Both the position numbers and the translations under genes were made by a program. Under the pieces are notes generated by a model. The model was given only the letters and a program-made list of their open reading frames with translations, was not told the origin of the DNA and did not search any database. Source: Psychrobacter fozii (GTDB lineage: Bacteria; Pseudomonadota; Gammaproteobacteria; Pseudomonadales; Moraxellaceae). From it: 64,000 nucleotides of DNA. Each line of letters opens with the position of its first letter. The stretch's first letter is position 1. Below, in pieces: positions 55,966 to 64,000 of this stretch. The DNA lies in assembly GCF_003217155.1 (NCBI RefSeq), contig NZ_QJSU01000008.1:124001-188000 (forward strand), given 5' to 3'.

Positions 55966-56574
55966 ATGCCAACCCTATATATGATTCAACTGGGTGCTCG
56001 GCCCAAAGGTCGCTTGATTGAACAGCACGATATTTTCTTTGGTGTGGCCAATCAGGTGAGTGAATTAATTGCGGATATCAATGAGCATTGGCCAGAAGTA
56101 AAAAACAAGTGGCATATTGACTCGTATCGTGCGGTTACCAACGTTGATGGTCATGCTATTAAATTGGTTGAGCCCAGTAAGCAAGTTGATAACCAAACTG
56201 ATCATAGTAAAGACTTAAAGCTGTTTTTCATTAATCTCGGTGGATACCAGCAGGGCAGTTTTGAAGAATTTCATTATAAGTTACTCATCGTTGCCCCCAA
56301 TCAAGCAGGTGCTATCAAAAAAGCAAAACAGAGTGCTTTTTATCAACAGTTTACTTTTAAAGATAGCAACTCGCCTTTTGATGCTGCTTCACATATTGAT
56401 GATAAGTTTGAGGTAGATATAGACGATATATATAACGTGAATGATCTGATATCAGATCTTCAGTTAGTGATTGAGCCTATCGATGTTGTCGATGATGCAG
56501 TAGATGAGGATTTAGCAGATAAAGAGTATGTTGGCTATTTGAGTATCAAGAATTTAAAAAAATTGGCATTATAA
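55966..56574 (+). CDS. DUF1543-domain protein
   Basis: 202 residues with two DUF1543-like modules: the first at residues 1-60 (LYMIQLGARPKGRLIEQHDIFFGVA), the second at about 85-195 (LKLFFINLGGYQQGSFEEFHYKLLIVA). The family is small, cytosolic and of unknown function, common in Moraxellaceae and Gammaproteobacteria. AAGG precedes the ATG. It begins just after the repeat arm at 55844-55945, so its promoter must lie inside or beyond that repeat. Confidence 0.75.
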   Translation: MPTLYMIQLGARPKGRLIEQHDIFFGVANQVSELIADINEHWPEVKNKWHIDSYRAVTNVDGHAIKLVEPSKQVDNQTDHSKDLKLFFINLGGYQQGSFEEFHYKLLIVAPNQAGAIKKAKQSAFYQQFTFKDSNSPFDAASHIDDKFEVDIDDIYNVNDLISDLQLVIEPIDVVDDAVDEDLADKEYVGYLSIKNLKKLAL

Positions 56575-56682
56575 TTAACAAGATTATTGAATAAATAACT
56601 CATTCACAAAAATAAAATAGGGCGAGCAGATTTGCAAAATTTCATAAAAGGATTTTTTAAGTAGGTTATTGCAGGTATTGGA

Positions 56683-57378
56683 ATGTTCATTGTTCTAGTA
56701 GCTTTAGAGTTTTGGAATAACAAGAATGAACCAGAAAAATCTGATGATACTACAGGAGTATTAAGTAACGAGGCTGAAAATGCTATAGAAGATAACAGTG
56801 AGTTATCAAGCTCTCAATCTATGGTAAATGATCAAGACGTACCGATAGGTTATAAATTGATGGAAGAGGGAAGTGTCATGTTAGATGCACCTATTATGGG
56901 CATGGAATGGGAGAGTGTGAAAGATGAAAACACGACCACTAATCCACGTGTGTACGAACCCTTTATAATATATCAATGTGTCACGGAAAACGGCGAGCAT
57001 TTACGTTTGGATGTGATTAATAGCGATATTGGTTATATGCTCAAGTATTATTTCGCCACTCAAGGTAATCTTTTAAATTTAGAAGCACAGCAAGCTACTG
57101 AGGATGCCTATTATGTAAAATACCTTAATGCTACAAGTCTCATTATGCGGGATCCGAATAATTATTATAAGTTGACACAGTACGAAGACGGCGATACCTC
57201 TTTTTATATCATTAATACCATCACTGGTCAGGAGATGAATCATTTTTCTTGTGAGAACAACTCGATTGAAAATGATCAGTATGCTTTGATTGCTCAAATG
57301 GAGCCAGAGCATTTTAAATTTAAACCTATGACTGACGAGCTTGAATCTCTTTTGACTGAGCGCTTTGAAAATCAGTAA
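56683..57378 (+). CDS. Hypothetical membrane-anchored protein, N terminus in doubt
   Basis: 231 residues from the ATG at 56683. The chain starts with only about 11 hydrophobic residues (MFIVLVALEFW), then an acidic linker and a soluble domain with VMLDAPIMGMEWESVK and VYEPFIIYQCV. Not recognised. Reading in frame upstream gives QNFIKGFFK, then an amber codon at 56662-56664, then VIAGIG, which would complete a normal membrane helix. The gene may therefore carry a nonsense mutation with downstream restart, or simply have a short anchor. Confidence 0.5.
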   Translation: MFIVLVALEFWNNKNEPEKSDDTTGVLSNEAENAIEDNSELSSSQSMVNDQDVPIGYKLMEEGSVMLDAPIMGMEWESVKDENTTTNPRVYEPFIIYQCVTENGEHLRLDVINSDIGYMLKYYFATQGNLLNLEAQQATEDAYYVKYLNATSLIMRDPNNYYKLTQYEDGDTSFYIINTITGQEMNHFSCENNSIENDQYALIAQMEPEHFKFKPMTDELESLLTERFENQ

Positions 57379-57480
57379 AGGTCTTTTTGGTTACCAACCA
57401 AACATCAGAACCAACTTGAATCACACTCAAATTACCCCCATAATCTAAACACTTTTAAATAATAAATAGCCTAAGTAAAT

Positions 57481-60400
57481 ATGTCCAATAATTCTGAGAA
57501 TATCACACAAGTATCTAACGAAAATGCTACTCGTCAAACCAATAGCACCACTAATCCGAATAAAGAAAGTGATGATACAAATCACGAAAATTTAAATATC
57601 ATACCAAACAGTGCCGCACCACGCAGTGACAAAACAGCTGCTCAATCTCATATAGCCGCTGATTTGCCAGTACTCGCTAAAGACAGCTATTACTTAACGC
57701 GTCTAGAGCGAGAGCTGGCACGTGCCGTTGTGTCGAGTAAAAAAGAGAATAACGAAAAAGCCAATGAAGCGTTAACGAAAAAACGTGAGCAATACGACAA
57801 AATTAAAACTCGATCTCAGGAAGCGGTACAGGCGCGTATTGATAGCATTCCTGCAGACTTGCCAGCCAAGCTAAACCTTGATTTGCCCGTGAGTCAACGT
57901 GCTGATGATTTGATTCAAGCCATCATCGATAACCAAGTTATTATCGTCGCAGGTGAGACCGGTTCTGGTAAGACGACGCAGTTACCGAAGCTTGCGATGC
58001 TGGCAGGACGTGGTATCAAAGGGCAGATAGGGCATACGCAACCAAGGCGTCTAGCAGCGAGAAGTGTGGCAAACCGTATTGCAGAAGAATTGGGCGAACC
58101 CTTAGGGAATACCATTAGTTTTAAAATTCGTTTTAATGAGCAAGGATCGGCACAATCCGTTGTAAAGCTCATTACCGATGGTATCTTATTGGCTGAATTG
58201 GGTCATGATCGGTTTTTGAGTAAGTACGACACGATTATCATCGATGAAGCGCATGAGCGTAGCTTAAATATTGACTTTATTATGGGTTATCTGAAAAAGA
58301 TGCTACCCAAGCGTCCTGATCTAAAAGTCATTATTACTTCAGCGACACTAGATACCAAGCGCTTTAGTGAATACTTTAGTCACTATGATGCCAAACTTAA
58401 ACGTAAAGTGCCTGCGCCAATCTTTAATGTCGAAGGTCGAAGCTTTCCGGTAGAGGTGCGCTATCGTCCACTCACTGATGAGCCTGTTACGAGCTCTGAT
58501 GATGACAGTTATGATGACTTTGAAGAGAACTTACCGCGTGCCATCGTTGCTGCAGTAGAAGAGTGCTTTAGTGATGCACAAAGCAAAGGACATGCTGATC
58601 AGGCAGATATCTTGATATTTGCCGCGACGGAAGCCGAGATTCGTGAGACACAAGAAGTCCTAGAGCGTCATGGACCTAAGCACACCGAAGTATTACCTTT
58701 ATTTGCGCGGCAGACGTACGAAGAGCAGCAGCGTATTTTTCAGCCGTCTGGTCGTGGTCGACGTATCGTCATTGCGACCAACGTGGCTGAGACAGCGCTG
58801 ACCGTACCCGGTATTCGCTATGTTATCGATCTAGGATTTGCGCGAATTTCCCGTTATTCCTACCGCTCGCGTGTACAACGTTTGCCTATTGAAGCGATTT
58901 CACAGGCAGCAGCCAATCAGCGTAAAGGTCGTTGTGGTCGAGTTGCGCCGGGTGTTTGTATTCGTCTATATAGTGAAGAAGATTTTAGCGGTCGTCCAGA
59001 GTTCACTGAACCTGAGATTCTACGCACTAACTTAGCGTCAGTCATCTTGCAGATGGCCAATCTGCGCTTAGGTAGTGTCGATGATTTTGCGTTTATCGAA
59101 CCACCTGACAGTCGCTTGGTCACGGACGGGCATAAATTGCTCGACGAGCTAGGAGCAATTACTTCTAAAACTGAAGCCACTTCTGCGAATAAAACCAATA
59201 AGCCAAAACCAAAAAAAGGTCTTGATCATCTCGCATTGACAGCTACTGGTCAAAAGATGGCACGTATGCCGATCGATCCAAGGCTGGCACGTATGTTGGT
59301 CGCGGGCTCTGACTTTGATTGTATTCGTGAAATGCTCATTGTCGTCGCTGCGCTAGCGGTACAAGACCCACGCGAGCGTCCTGTCAATAAGCGCCAACAA
59401 GCCGATCAAAAGCATGCGGAGTTTCGCCAAGATGACTCTGACTTCTTGTTCTATTTAAGCCTATGGAAAGCATTGTTTGAAAAGGACGAAGACGGCAATA
59501 AGCTGTCTGGTAATCAGCGCAAGCAGTTTACTAAGAAAAATTATCTGAGCTTTCCACGTGTACGAGAGTGGCATCAGACGCATCGCCAACTGGTGCAAAT
59601 GGTAACTGATTTGAAGCTTACCGATGTCAATGATGCCAAAGCTGCTGCTAAGGGCAAGGCGCTAGAGGTTACTACTAGCGACCCTACGGCGATTGAAGAT
59701 GAAGAGCTAAAGGCAGTTAAGTACGCGAACCTGCATCGTGCGTTGATGACAGGTCTGTTATCCACTATCGCTCACAAAACTGAAAATCGTGGCGAATATC
59801 TAGCAGCCCGCCAACAAAAAGCCAAGATATTTCCAGCCAGTACGGTATTTAAGCAGATACCACCATGGGTGATGGCGTTTGAGGTGGTAGAAACCTCACA
59901 GGTCTTTATGCGTACCGTTGCCAAGATTGAACCAGAATGGATTATCTCAGCTGCTGGTGACTTGTTGAAGTATCACTACTTTGAGCCGCATTGGTCGAAG
60001 AAAACAGGCCGTGTCAAAGCCTACGCACAGATTAGTTTATTTGGTCTGATTATTATCAGTAAGCAGCTGACCAATTATGAGCAAGTCAATCTAAGCGAGT
60101 CACGTGAAATATTTATCCGTGATGGTCTGGTCACTGGTAATTTGGGTCGTCAAGCGCCATTTTTACAGCACAATATGGATAAAATTGCAGACATCGAACG
60201 CATTGAAGATAAGTTACGCCGCCGTGATTTGTTGGTCGATGAAGAGTCGCTGTACCAGTTTTATGACAAAAAAATCCCTGAGCATATTGCCAGTCGTAAA
60301 TCTTTTGAAGATTGGCGCGCTGAGGTCGAAAAATCTGACACCAAGCATTTATTCTTTACCGATGATGATGTACTTAATAGCCAAGCACCAACCACGGGAG

Positions 60401-61785
60401 ACTTCCCAGAAGTATGGAAGTTGGGTGACTTAAAACTACCGCTACGTTATATCTTTGACCCAGCAAGTGATGATGATGGTGTAACCATTCGCGTACCACT
60501 TGTCGCGTTGCCGCAGCTTGATGCCATTGAGCTATTGTGGGGCGTACCTGGTTGGCGCTATGAGCTAGTGCTGCAATTACTTAAGTCATTACCCAAAGAC
60601 ATTCGCCGTCAGATAGTTCCTATTCCTGATACGGCTGATGGTTTGTTTGACGAGTTGCAACCTGCTGGTGGACAAGGACTATTGAAGCAGCTCTGCCAAG
60701 CGTTGAATCGTCGCGGTATTATGTCAGTGACACCAGATAAATTTAATCCGTCTACGATTGACCGCTACTTACAGCCCCAAATCTGTGTGGTTGATGATAA
60801 AAACCGTATTATCGAAAAAGGTCGTGACCTGCAAACGTTGCAGATTCGACATGCCAGTGAAACCCGTCAAGCCGTTAATGAGCAGCAAGGGGCACATACT
60901 GAGTTCCCTGAGCACTTTGCCTTTAGCAAAAACCATCACAGTGCAGGGGTGGTGATGAAGCAGTTTGCGGCTTTGGTCGCTGATGAAGCAGGTGAAGCGG
61001 TATCGATTCATCAATATACGGATGTTAATGCGGCATTACAGGCGCATCGCATCGGAGTACTCGCCTTAATTAAGAGTAAGCTTGGGGCAAAGAAAAAACA
61101 GCTCACCAGTCAAGTTGATAGCATCTTTAAGTTGGCGTTTGCACCACTTGGTGATATGGGTAAGCTTAAGACCATCATCATCGATGCAGCATTAGACGCG
61201 GCGCTTGAAGAGCATTATATATTGTTCGATCATAGTACAGACTTGCCTGAAAATGCAGACGATAATGCGGTGGCGCTGGCTGAGGAGCTACCGTTTACCT
61301 CAGCAGAGTATGAGAAAACCTTAGAAGTCGTGGCTGGCAACTTCTTATTGACTGGTCAAAGCGTGATCAAAACGCTTAAAAACGTCTATACCCGATGGCA
61401 ACGTATTCGCCAAGGATTATTGATGCTAGATCGGGAGATATTTGGTGAGTCTATCGAGGATATTGAAGATCAGCTAGAAGATTTACATTTGGCTGATTTT
61501 GTCTATCGTATGGATTATAGCCATTGGCAACAGTATCCACGTTATCTAGAAGCGTTAGAGGTTCGTCTTGAACGCCTTGAGCACAATCTGGATGCGGATC
61601 TGGATGGCGTCTATGCATTAGATTTACATATGGAGCGACTAGCCGGGCGTGCGGACAAAGACGCCATTAGTGACTACCGCTGGATGGTGGAGGAGTATCG
61701 TATTCAGCTATTCGCCCAACCTATGAAAACCCGTATGGCAGTATCGCCGAAGCGTCTAAGTAAGATGTGGGATAAGGTGAGCTAG
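57481..61785 (+). CDS. hrpA: ATP-dependent DEAH-box RNA helicase HrpA
   Basis: 1434 residues, somewhat longer than E. coli HrpA (1300) because of an N-terminal extension of about 140 polar residues. The helicase core follows: Walker A GETGSGKTTQ near residue 158, TQPRRLAARSVA, DEAH near 255, SATL, and QRKGRCGRVAPG. Helicase-associated HA2, OB and the HrpA-type DUF3418 C-terminal region complete it. HrpA acts on structured RNA and stalled ribosomes, and in E. coli affects mRNA processing. It appears to be a single-gene unit. Confidence 0.95.
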   Translation: MSNNSENITQVSNENATRQTNSTTNPNKESDDTNHENLNIIPNSAAPRSDKTAAQSHIAADLPVLAKDSYYLTRLERELARAVVSSKKENNEKANEALTKKREQYDKIKTRSQEAVQARIDSIPADLPAKLNLDLPVSQRADDLIQAIIDNQVIIVAGETGSGKTTQLPKLAMLAGRGIKGQIGHTQPRRLAARSVANRIAEELGEPLGNTISFKIRFNEQGSAQSVVKLITDGILLAELGHDRFLSKYDTIIIDEAHERSLNIDFIMGYLKKMLPKRPDLKVIITSATLDTKRFSEYFSHYDAKLKRKVPAPIFNVEGRSFPVEVRYRPLTDEPVTSSDDDSYDDFEENLPRAIVAAVEECFSDAQSKGHADQADILIFAATEAEIRETQEVLERHGPKHTEVLPLFARQTYEEQQRIFQPSGRGRRIVIATNVAETALTVPGIRYVIDLGFARISRYSYRSRVQRLPIEAISQAAANQRKGRCGRVAPGVCIRLYSEEDFSGRPEFTEPEILRTNLASVILQMANLRLGSVDDFAFIEPPDSRLVTDGHKLLDELGAITSKTEATSANKTNKPKPKKGLDHLALTATGQKMARMPIDPRLARMLVAGSDFDCIREMLIVVAALAVQDPRERPVNKRQQADQKHAEFRQDDSDFLFYLSLWKALFEKDEDGNKLSGNQRKQFTKKNYLSFPRVREWHQTHRQLVQMVTDLKLTDVNDAKAAAKGKALEVTTSDPTAIEDEELKAVKYANLHRALMTGLLSTIAHKTENRGEYLAARQQKAKIFPASTVFKQIPPWVMAFEVVETSQVFMRTVAKIEPEWIISAAGDLLKYHYFEPHWSKKTGRVKAYAQISLFGLIIISKQLTNYEQVNLSESREIFIRDGLVTGNLGRQAPFLQHNMDKIADIERIEDKLRRRDLLVDEESLYQFYDKKIPEHIASRKSFEDWRAEVEKSDTKHLFFTDDDVLNSQAPTTGDFPEVWKLGDLKLPLRYIFDPASDDDGVTIRVPLVALPQLDAIELLWGVPGWRYELVLQLLKSLPKDIRRQIVPIPDTADGLFDELQPAGGQGLLKQLCQALNRRGIMSVTPDKFNPSTIDRYLQPQICVVDDKNRIIEKGRDLQTLQIRHASETRQAVNEQQGAHTEFPEHFAFSKNHHSAGVVMKQFAALVADEAGEAVSIHQYTDVNAALQAHRIGVLALIKSKLGAKKKQLTSQVDSIFKLAFAPLGDMGKLKTIIIDAALDAALEEHYILFDHSTDLPENADDNAVALAEELPFTSAEYEKTLEVVAGNFLLTGQSVIKTLKNVYTRWQRIRQGLLMLDREIFGESIEDIEDQLEDLHLADFVYRMDYSHWQQYPRYLEALEVRLERLEHNLDADLDGVYALDLHMERLAGRADKDAISDYRWMVEEYRIQLFAQPMKTRMAVSPKRLSKMWDKVS

Positions 61786-61950
61786 TCAGAGAGTTATAGT
61801 GCTAAACAATCATAATTTTTTTAAAATTTGGTATTGTGAATAATTTTAAACCACTGATTTAACAGTGACTATTTCACTAATGCCCTGTGCTTATCTTATG
61901 TAAACTACCACCAAAGTAAGAGATAATCTCAAACAAAAAGGATGATAAAC

Positions 61951-62547
61951 ATGTGGGACGAACGCTATAGCGGCACAGAATTTGCATTTGGTAAAAAGCC
62001 TAATGATTTTTTGAGAGAGACGTTTGAGCAGATCCCCACAGGTGGGCACGTATTATGTCTAGCAGAGGGCGAGGGTAGGAATGCCATTTTCTTAGCGCAG
62101 CAAGGCTATAGCGTTACTGCGATGGATATGTCCGAAGTGGGTCTGACAAAAGCGACACAGTTGGCAAAAGATAGAGGAGTGACAATTACAACTCAAGTGG
62201 CCGATTTGGCCTATTACCCCTTTGGTACCAATAAATGGGATGCTATTGTCTCTATCTGGGCACATGTACCTGACGCGTTACGTCAACATATACATGCGCA
62301 GATTGTCACTGCTCTAAAGCCAAATGGTGTGTTTATCGTTGAAGCCTATACCAAAGAGCAGCTAGAGACAGATGCTATCGGAGGACCACCTGCCAGTCAA
62401 ATAGAGCGTTTTGGGTCGTTAGAGAACTTACAAAGTGAGCTTGTAGCGCTTAAGGAAGTCATTGGTATTGAACGACTGCGTATGGTATCAGAGGGAAAAC
62501 GTCATCAAGGACTTAGTGCTGTTGTGCAGTTTGTTGGAAAAAAATAA
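61951..62547 (+). CDS. SAM-dependent methyltransferase, class I (TehB/thiopurine-like)
   Basis: 198 residues. N-terminal MWDERYSGTEFAFGKKPNDFL is typical of small-substrate methyltransferases related to TehB. SAM motif I is LCLAEGEGRNAIFLA and motif II ends AMDMSEVGL. Target may be a small thiol, tellurite or halide; unknown. I choose the ATG at 61951 because AAAAAGGA is eight bases before it, whereas the ATG at 61942 lies within the ribosome site. Confidence 0.82.
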   Translation: MWDERYSGTEFAFGKKPNDFLRETFEQIPTGGHVLCLAEGEGRNAIFLAQQGYSVTAMDMSEVGLTKATQLAKDRGVTITTQVADLAYYPFGTNKWDAIVSIWAHVPDALRQHIHAQIVTALKPNGVFIVEAYTKEQLETDAIGGPPASQIERFGSLENLQSELVALKEVIGIERLRMVSEGKRHQGLSAVVQFVGKK

Positions 62548-62730
62548 TAAATGGAATAATAAAAGTTAAGTAATTTATTTTTATAAAAATTATTAGATAT
62601 TAAGAATTTTTTCTCGAGCCAAGCTATATATATCCTGAGTGAGTGAATATTTAATTTGAAAAATTAGACTAATGTTTGGCTGTGTTACATGACGAATTGT
62701 GAGTATTGATATATAATCAATACATCAGAG

Positions 62731-62778
62731 TTATGTGTAATTATGCATTATTACTTTCTTACACATAAATTATGTGTA
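62731..62778. promoter_or_regulatory. Inverted repeats upstream of the OmpA-family gene
   Basis: TTATGTGTAA (62731-62740) and TTACACATAA (62759-62768) form a perfect 10-bp inverted repeat, and TTATGTGTA recurs at 62770-62778. Spacing is close to two helical turns, so a dimeric regulator is plausible. The rest of the 384-bp gap is AT-rich without a gene. Confidence 0.45.
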
Positions 62779-62931
62779 TTTTTTTGCCAAATATAATACG
62801 GATATACTTATTTTGAATAAGTATGTTCATAAAAAAACTGTCTTAATGTAAGTTCATAGCTCAAATATAGCGTATTGTTAGAAAAACTCAGAAAAGTTAC
62901 CCACAAATCATTGATGAATTAGGAATGAACC

Positions 62932-63894
62932 ATGGAAAGAGTATTCAAGAATATGACAGCGGCTATCGTATTGCCAGCCCTTTTATTGAGTCTGTCAGCT
63001 TGCGCCATGACTGGTCACAGTAGTGTTGATAATGAAGGCGACAGCCGGCGAGTGGGTAACGTAACATGGAACAACCAAGCTGATACCGACTTCCAAAAAA
63101 TCTTGGCTGCTAACGTTGATACTGACGAAACGAGACTGGTCTTTATCCGCAAAAATGATGATGATGTAGAACAAACCAGTGCCAACGTATCCATTAATAA
63201 TAGATTCCAAGTCAGCTTGCATCCTGGTAACTATACCGTCGTCAATTCTTGTGTTGGTACCAATCAAGTTAGTGCACATGCTACTGGCTTTAAAGACAAT
63301 GACTTACTAGCAGACAAAAAAGACTATCAGCTGGTAGGCGGTCAAACCTATTTCTTTTATGTAGATATGGACGACACAGGCAAAAGTAAGCTTGATCAGA
63401 TAACCGCTGAAAGTGCCTTACCATTACTAGATGCTAAACGCTATCAAACGCATCAAATCAGCCGAGTGGTACCTAACTGTCCAGCACCTGTTGTAACACC
63501 GCCACCTATTGTGCAACCGACTGTACCTGTACTCGCTGAAAAAGTAACCATTGAACTTGAAGTCTTGTTTGAGACAGATAAATCCATAGTACGCCCTGAA
63601 TATTATTCTAAAGTATCTGAGTTGGCCGCGTTTATGGTGAAATATCCTAATACTGTCGTGACCATCGAAGGTCATACCGATAGCCGTGCCAGTGACAGCT
63701 ACAACCAAGCTTTATCACAGCGCCGCGTAGATGCCGTCAAAGAAGTGTTGATAACACAGTTCTCGGTTGCCCCTGAGCGCTTAACTGCCATTGGCTATGG
63801 TGAGTCTCAGCCAAGAGCCAGTAACGATAACGCAGAAGGACGTCAGCTCAATCGTCGTGTGGTTGCAGTAGTTGAAGAACGCACAAGCAGCTAA
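62932..63894 (+). CDS. OmpA-family outer-membrane lipoprotein
   Basis: 320 residues. The lipobox LSAC at about residue 23 is preceded by a signal peptide. The middle domain (about 30-175) is beta-rich and includes ISNRFQVSLHPGNYT-like strands (VSINNRFQVSLHPGNYTVV) and a Pro-rich hinge (about 185-200). The C-terminal OmpA/MotB peptidoglycan-binding domain has FETDKSIVRP, TIEGHTDSRAS, LSQRRVDAVK and IGYGESQP. It likely tethers outer membrane to peptidoglycan. AGGA precedes the ATG. Confidence 0.88.
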   Translation: MERVFKNMTAAIVLPALLLSLSACAMTGHSSVDNEGDSRRVGNVTWNNQADTDFQKILAANVDTDETRLVFIRKNDDDVEQTSANVSINNRFQVSLHPGNYTVVNSCVGTNQVSAHATGFKDNDLLADKKDYQLVGGQTYFFYVDMDDTGKSKLDQITAESALPLLDAKRYQTHQISRVVPNCPAPVVTPPPIVQPTVPVLAEKVTIELEVLFETDKSIVRPEYYSKVSELAAFMVKYPNTVVTIEGHTDSRASDSYNQALSQRRVDAVKEVLITQFSVAPERLTAIGYGESQPRASNDNAEGRQLNRRVVAVVEERTSS

Positions 63895-63977
63895 TAAAAA
63901 ATGATGCATAGGCAACCACACTTGCCTAATTAGAAATACTAAGCGGTATCACTGAATTAAAAAAAGAAGGTAATAAC

Positions 63978-64000
63978 ATGAATACTATAATCGTAAAAAC
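63978..64000 (+). CDS. Start of a gene cut by the window edge
   Basis: ATG at 63978 with GAAGG seven bases upstream gives MNTIIVK before the window ends. The good ribosome site argues for a real start; the product cannot be named. Confidence 0.45.

Noticed and set aside
1..64000. CRISPR arrays, tRNA genes, rRNA genes, prophage structural genes or a canonical defence island
   Set aside because: No regularly spaced repeats, no cloverleaf with CCA end, no rRNA segments and no phage or defence gene set were recognised in reading the window.

Overview
The window looks like chromosome of a Psychrobacter-type gammaproteobacterium (Moraxellaceae). This rests on moderate-low G+C, the trpG-trpD-trpC cluster, type I glnA behind a sigma-54 promoter, paired ~595-residue acyl-CoA dehydrogenases, an extended HolD-like protein, and small TATAG-ended palindromic repeats between genes. 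The genus is inferred from gene content and protein style; no 16S gene, tRNA or CRISPR array was seen.

Layout. 1-1.3 kb: end of ksgA, then apaH. 1.6-3.8 kb: AT-rich minus-strand patch with two orphan proteins and a lone family-4 glycosyltransferase, probably acquired. 4-14.8 kb (minus): Gcr-type membrane protein, two acyl-CoA dehydrogenases, a PAS-GGDEF-EAL protein, rsmE and metF. 14.8-18.4 kb (minus): ahcY behind a SAH riboswitch, then a BtuB-like TonB receptor. 18.8-22.4 kb: MscS channel, AlkA-like glycosylase, Smr protein. 22.5-25.4 kb: trpGDC with a palindromic repeat between trpD and trpC. 25.4-27.6 kb: glnA with NtrC site, sigma-54 promoter and sigma-70 promoter. 27.7-29.8 kb: a MITE, two tandem putative lipoprotein paralogues and the stub of a third. 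29.9-38 kb: DUF4124 protein, SIMPL protein, SRP RNA, LemA plus M48 peptidase, HolD-like protein, serC. 38.1-39.5 kb: an IS200/IS605-type element carrying only tnpB. 39.6-46.2 kb: a Yej-type peptide ABC importer with gloB inside it. 46.3-57.4 kb: repeat element, Fe-ADH, MsrAB lipoprotein, folE, fabI, DUF1275 protein, an unlisted 54-residue acidic protein, SLC13 transporter, metallophosphoesterase and several orphans. 57.5-64 kb: hrpA, a methyltransferase, an OmpA-family lipoprotein and the start of one more gene.

How it works together. ahcY and metF form one methyl-cycle unit: AhcY clears S-adenosylhomocysteine, MetF supplies methyl-tetrahydrofolate for remethylation, and the leader RNA upstream of ahcY carries the SAH-riboswitch core with a compensated pseudoknot. 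The glnA control region is a textbook nitrogen-regulated arrangement. Most of the window is housekeeping. The accessory signal lies in the tandem lipoprotein locus, the orphan tnpB element, the dispersed palindromic repeats and the AT-rich patch at 1.6-3.8 kb. I found no defence island or clearly new multi-gene system.
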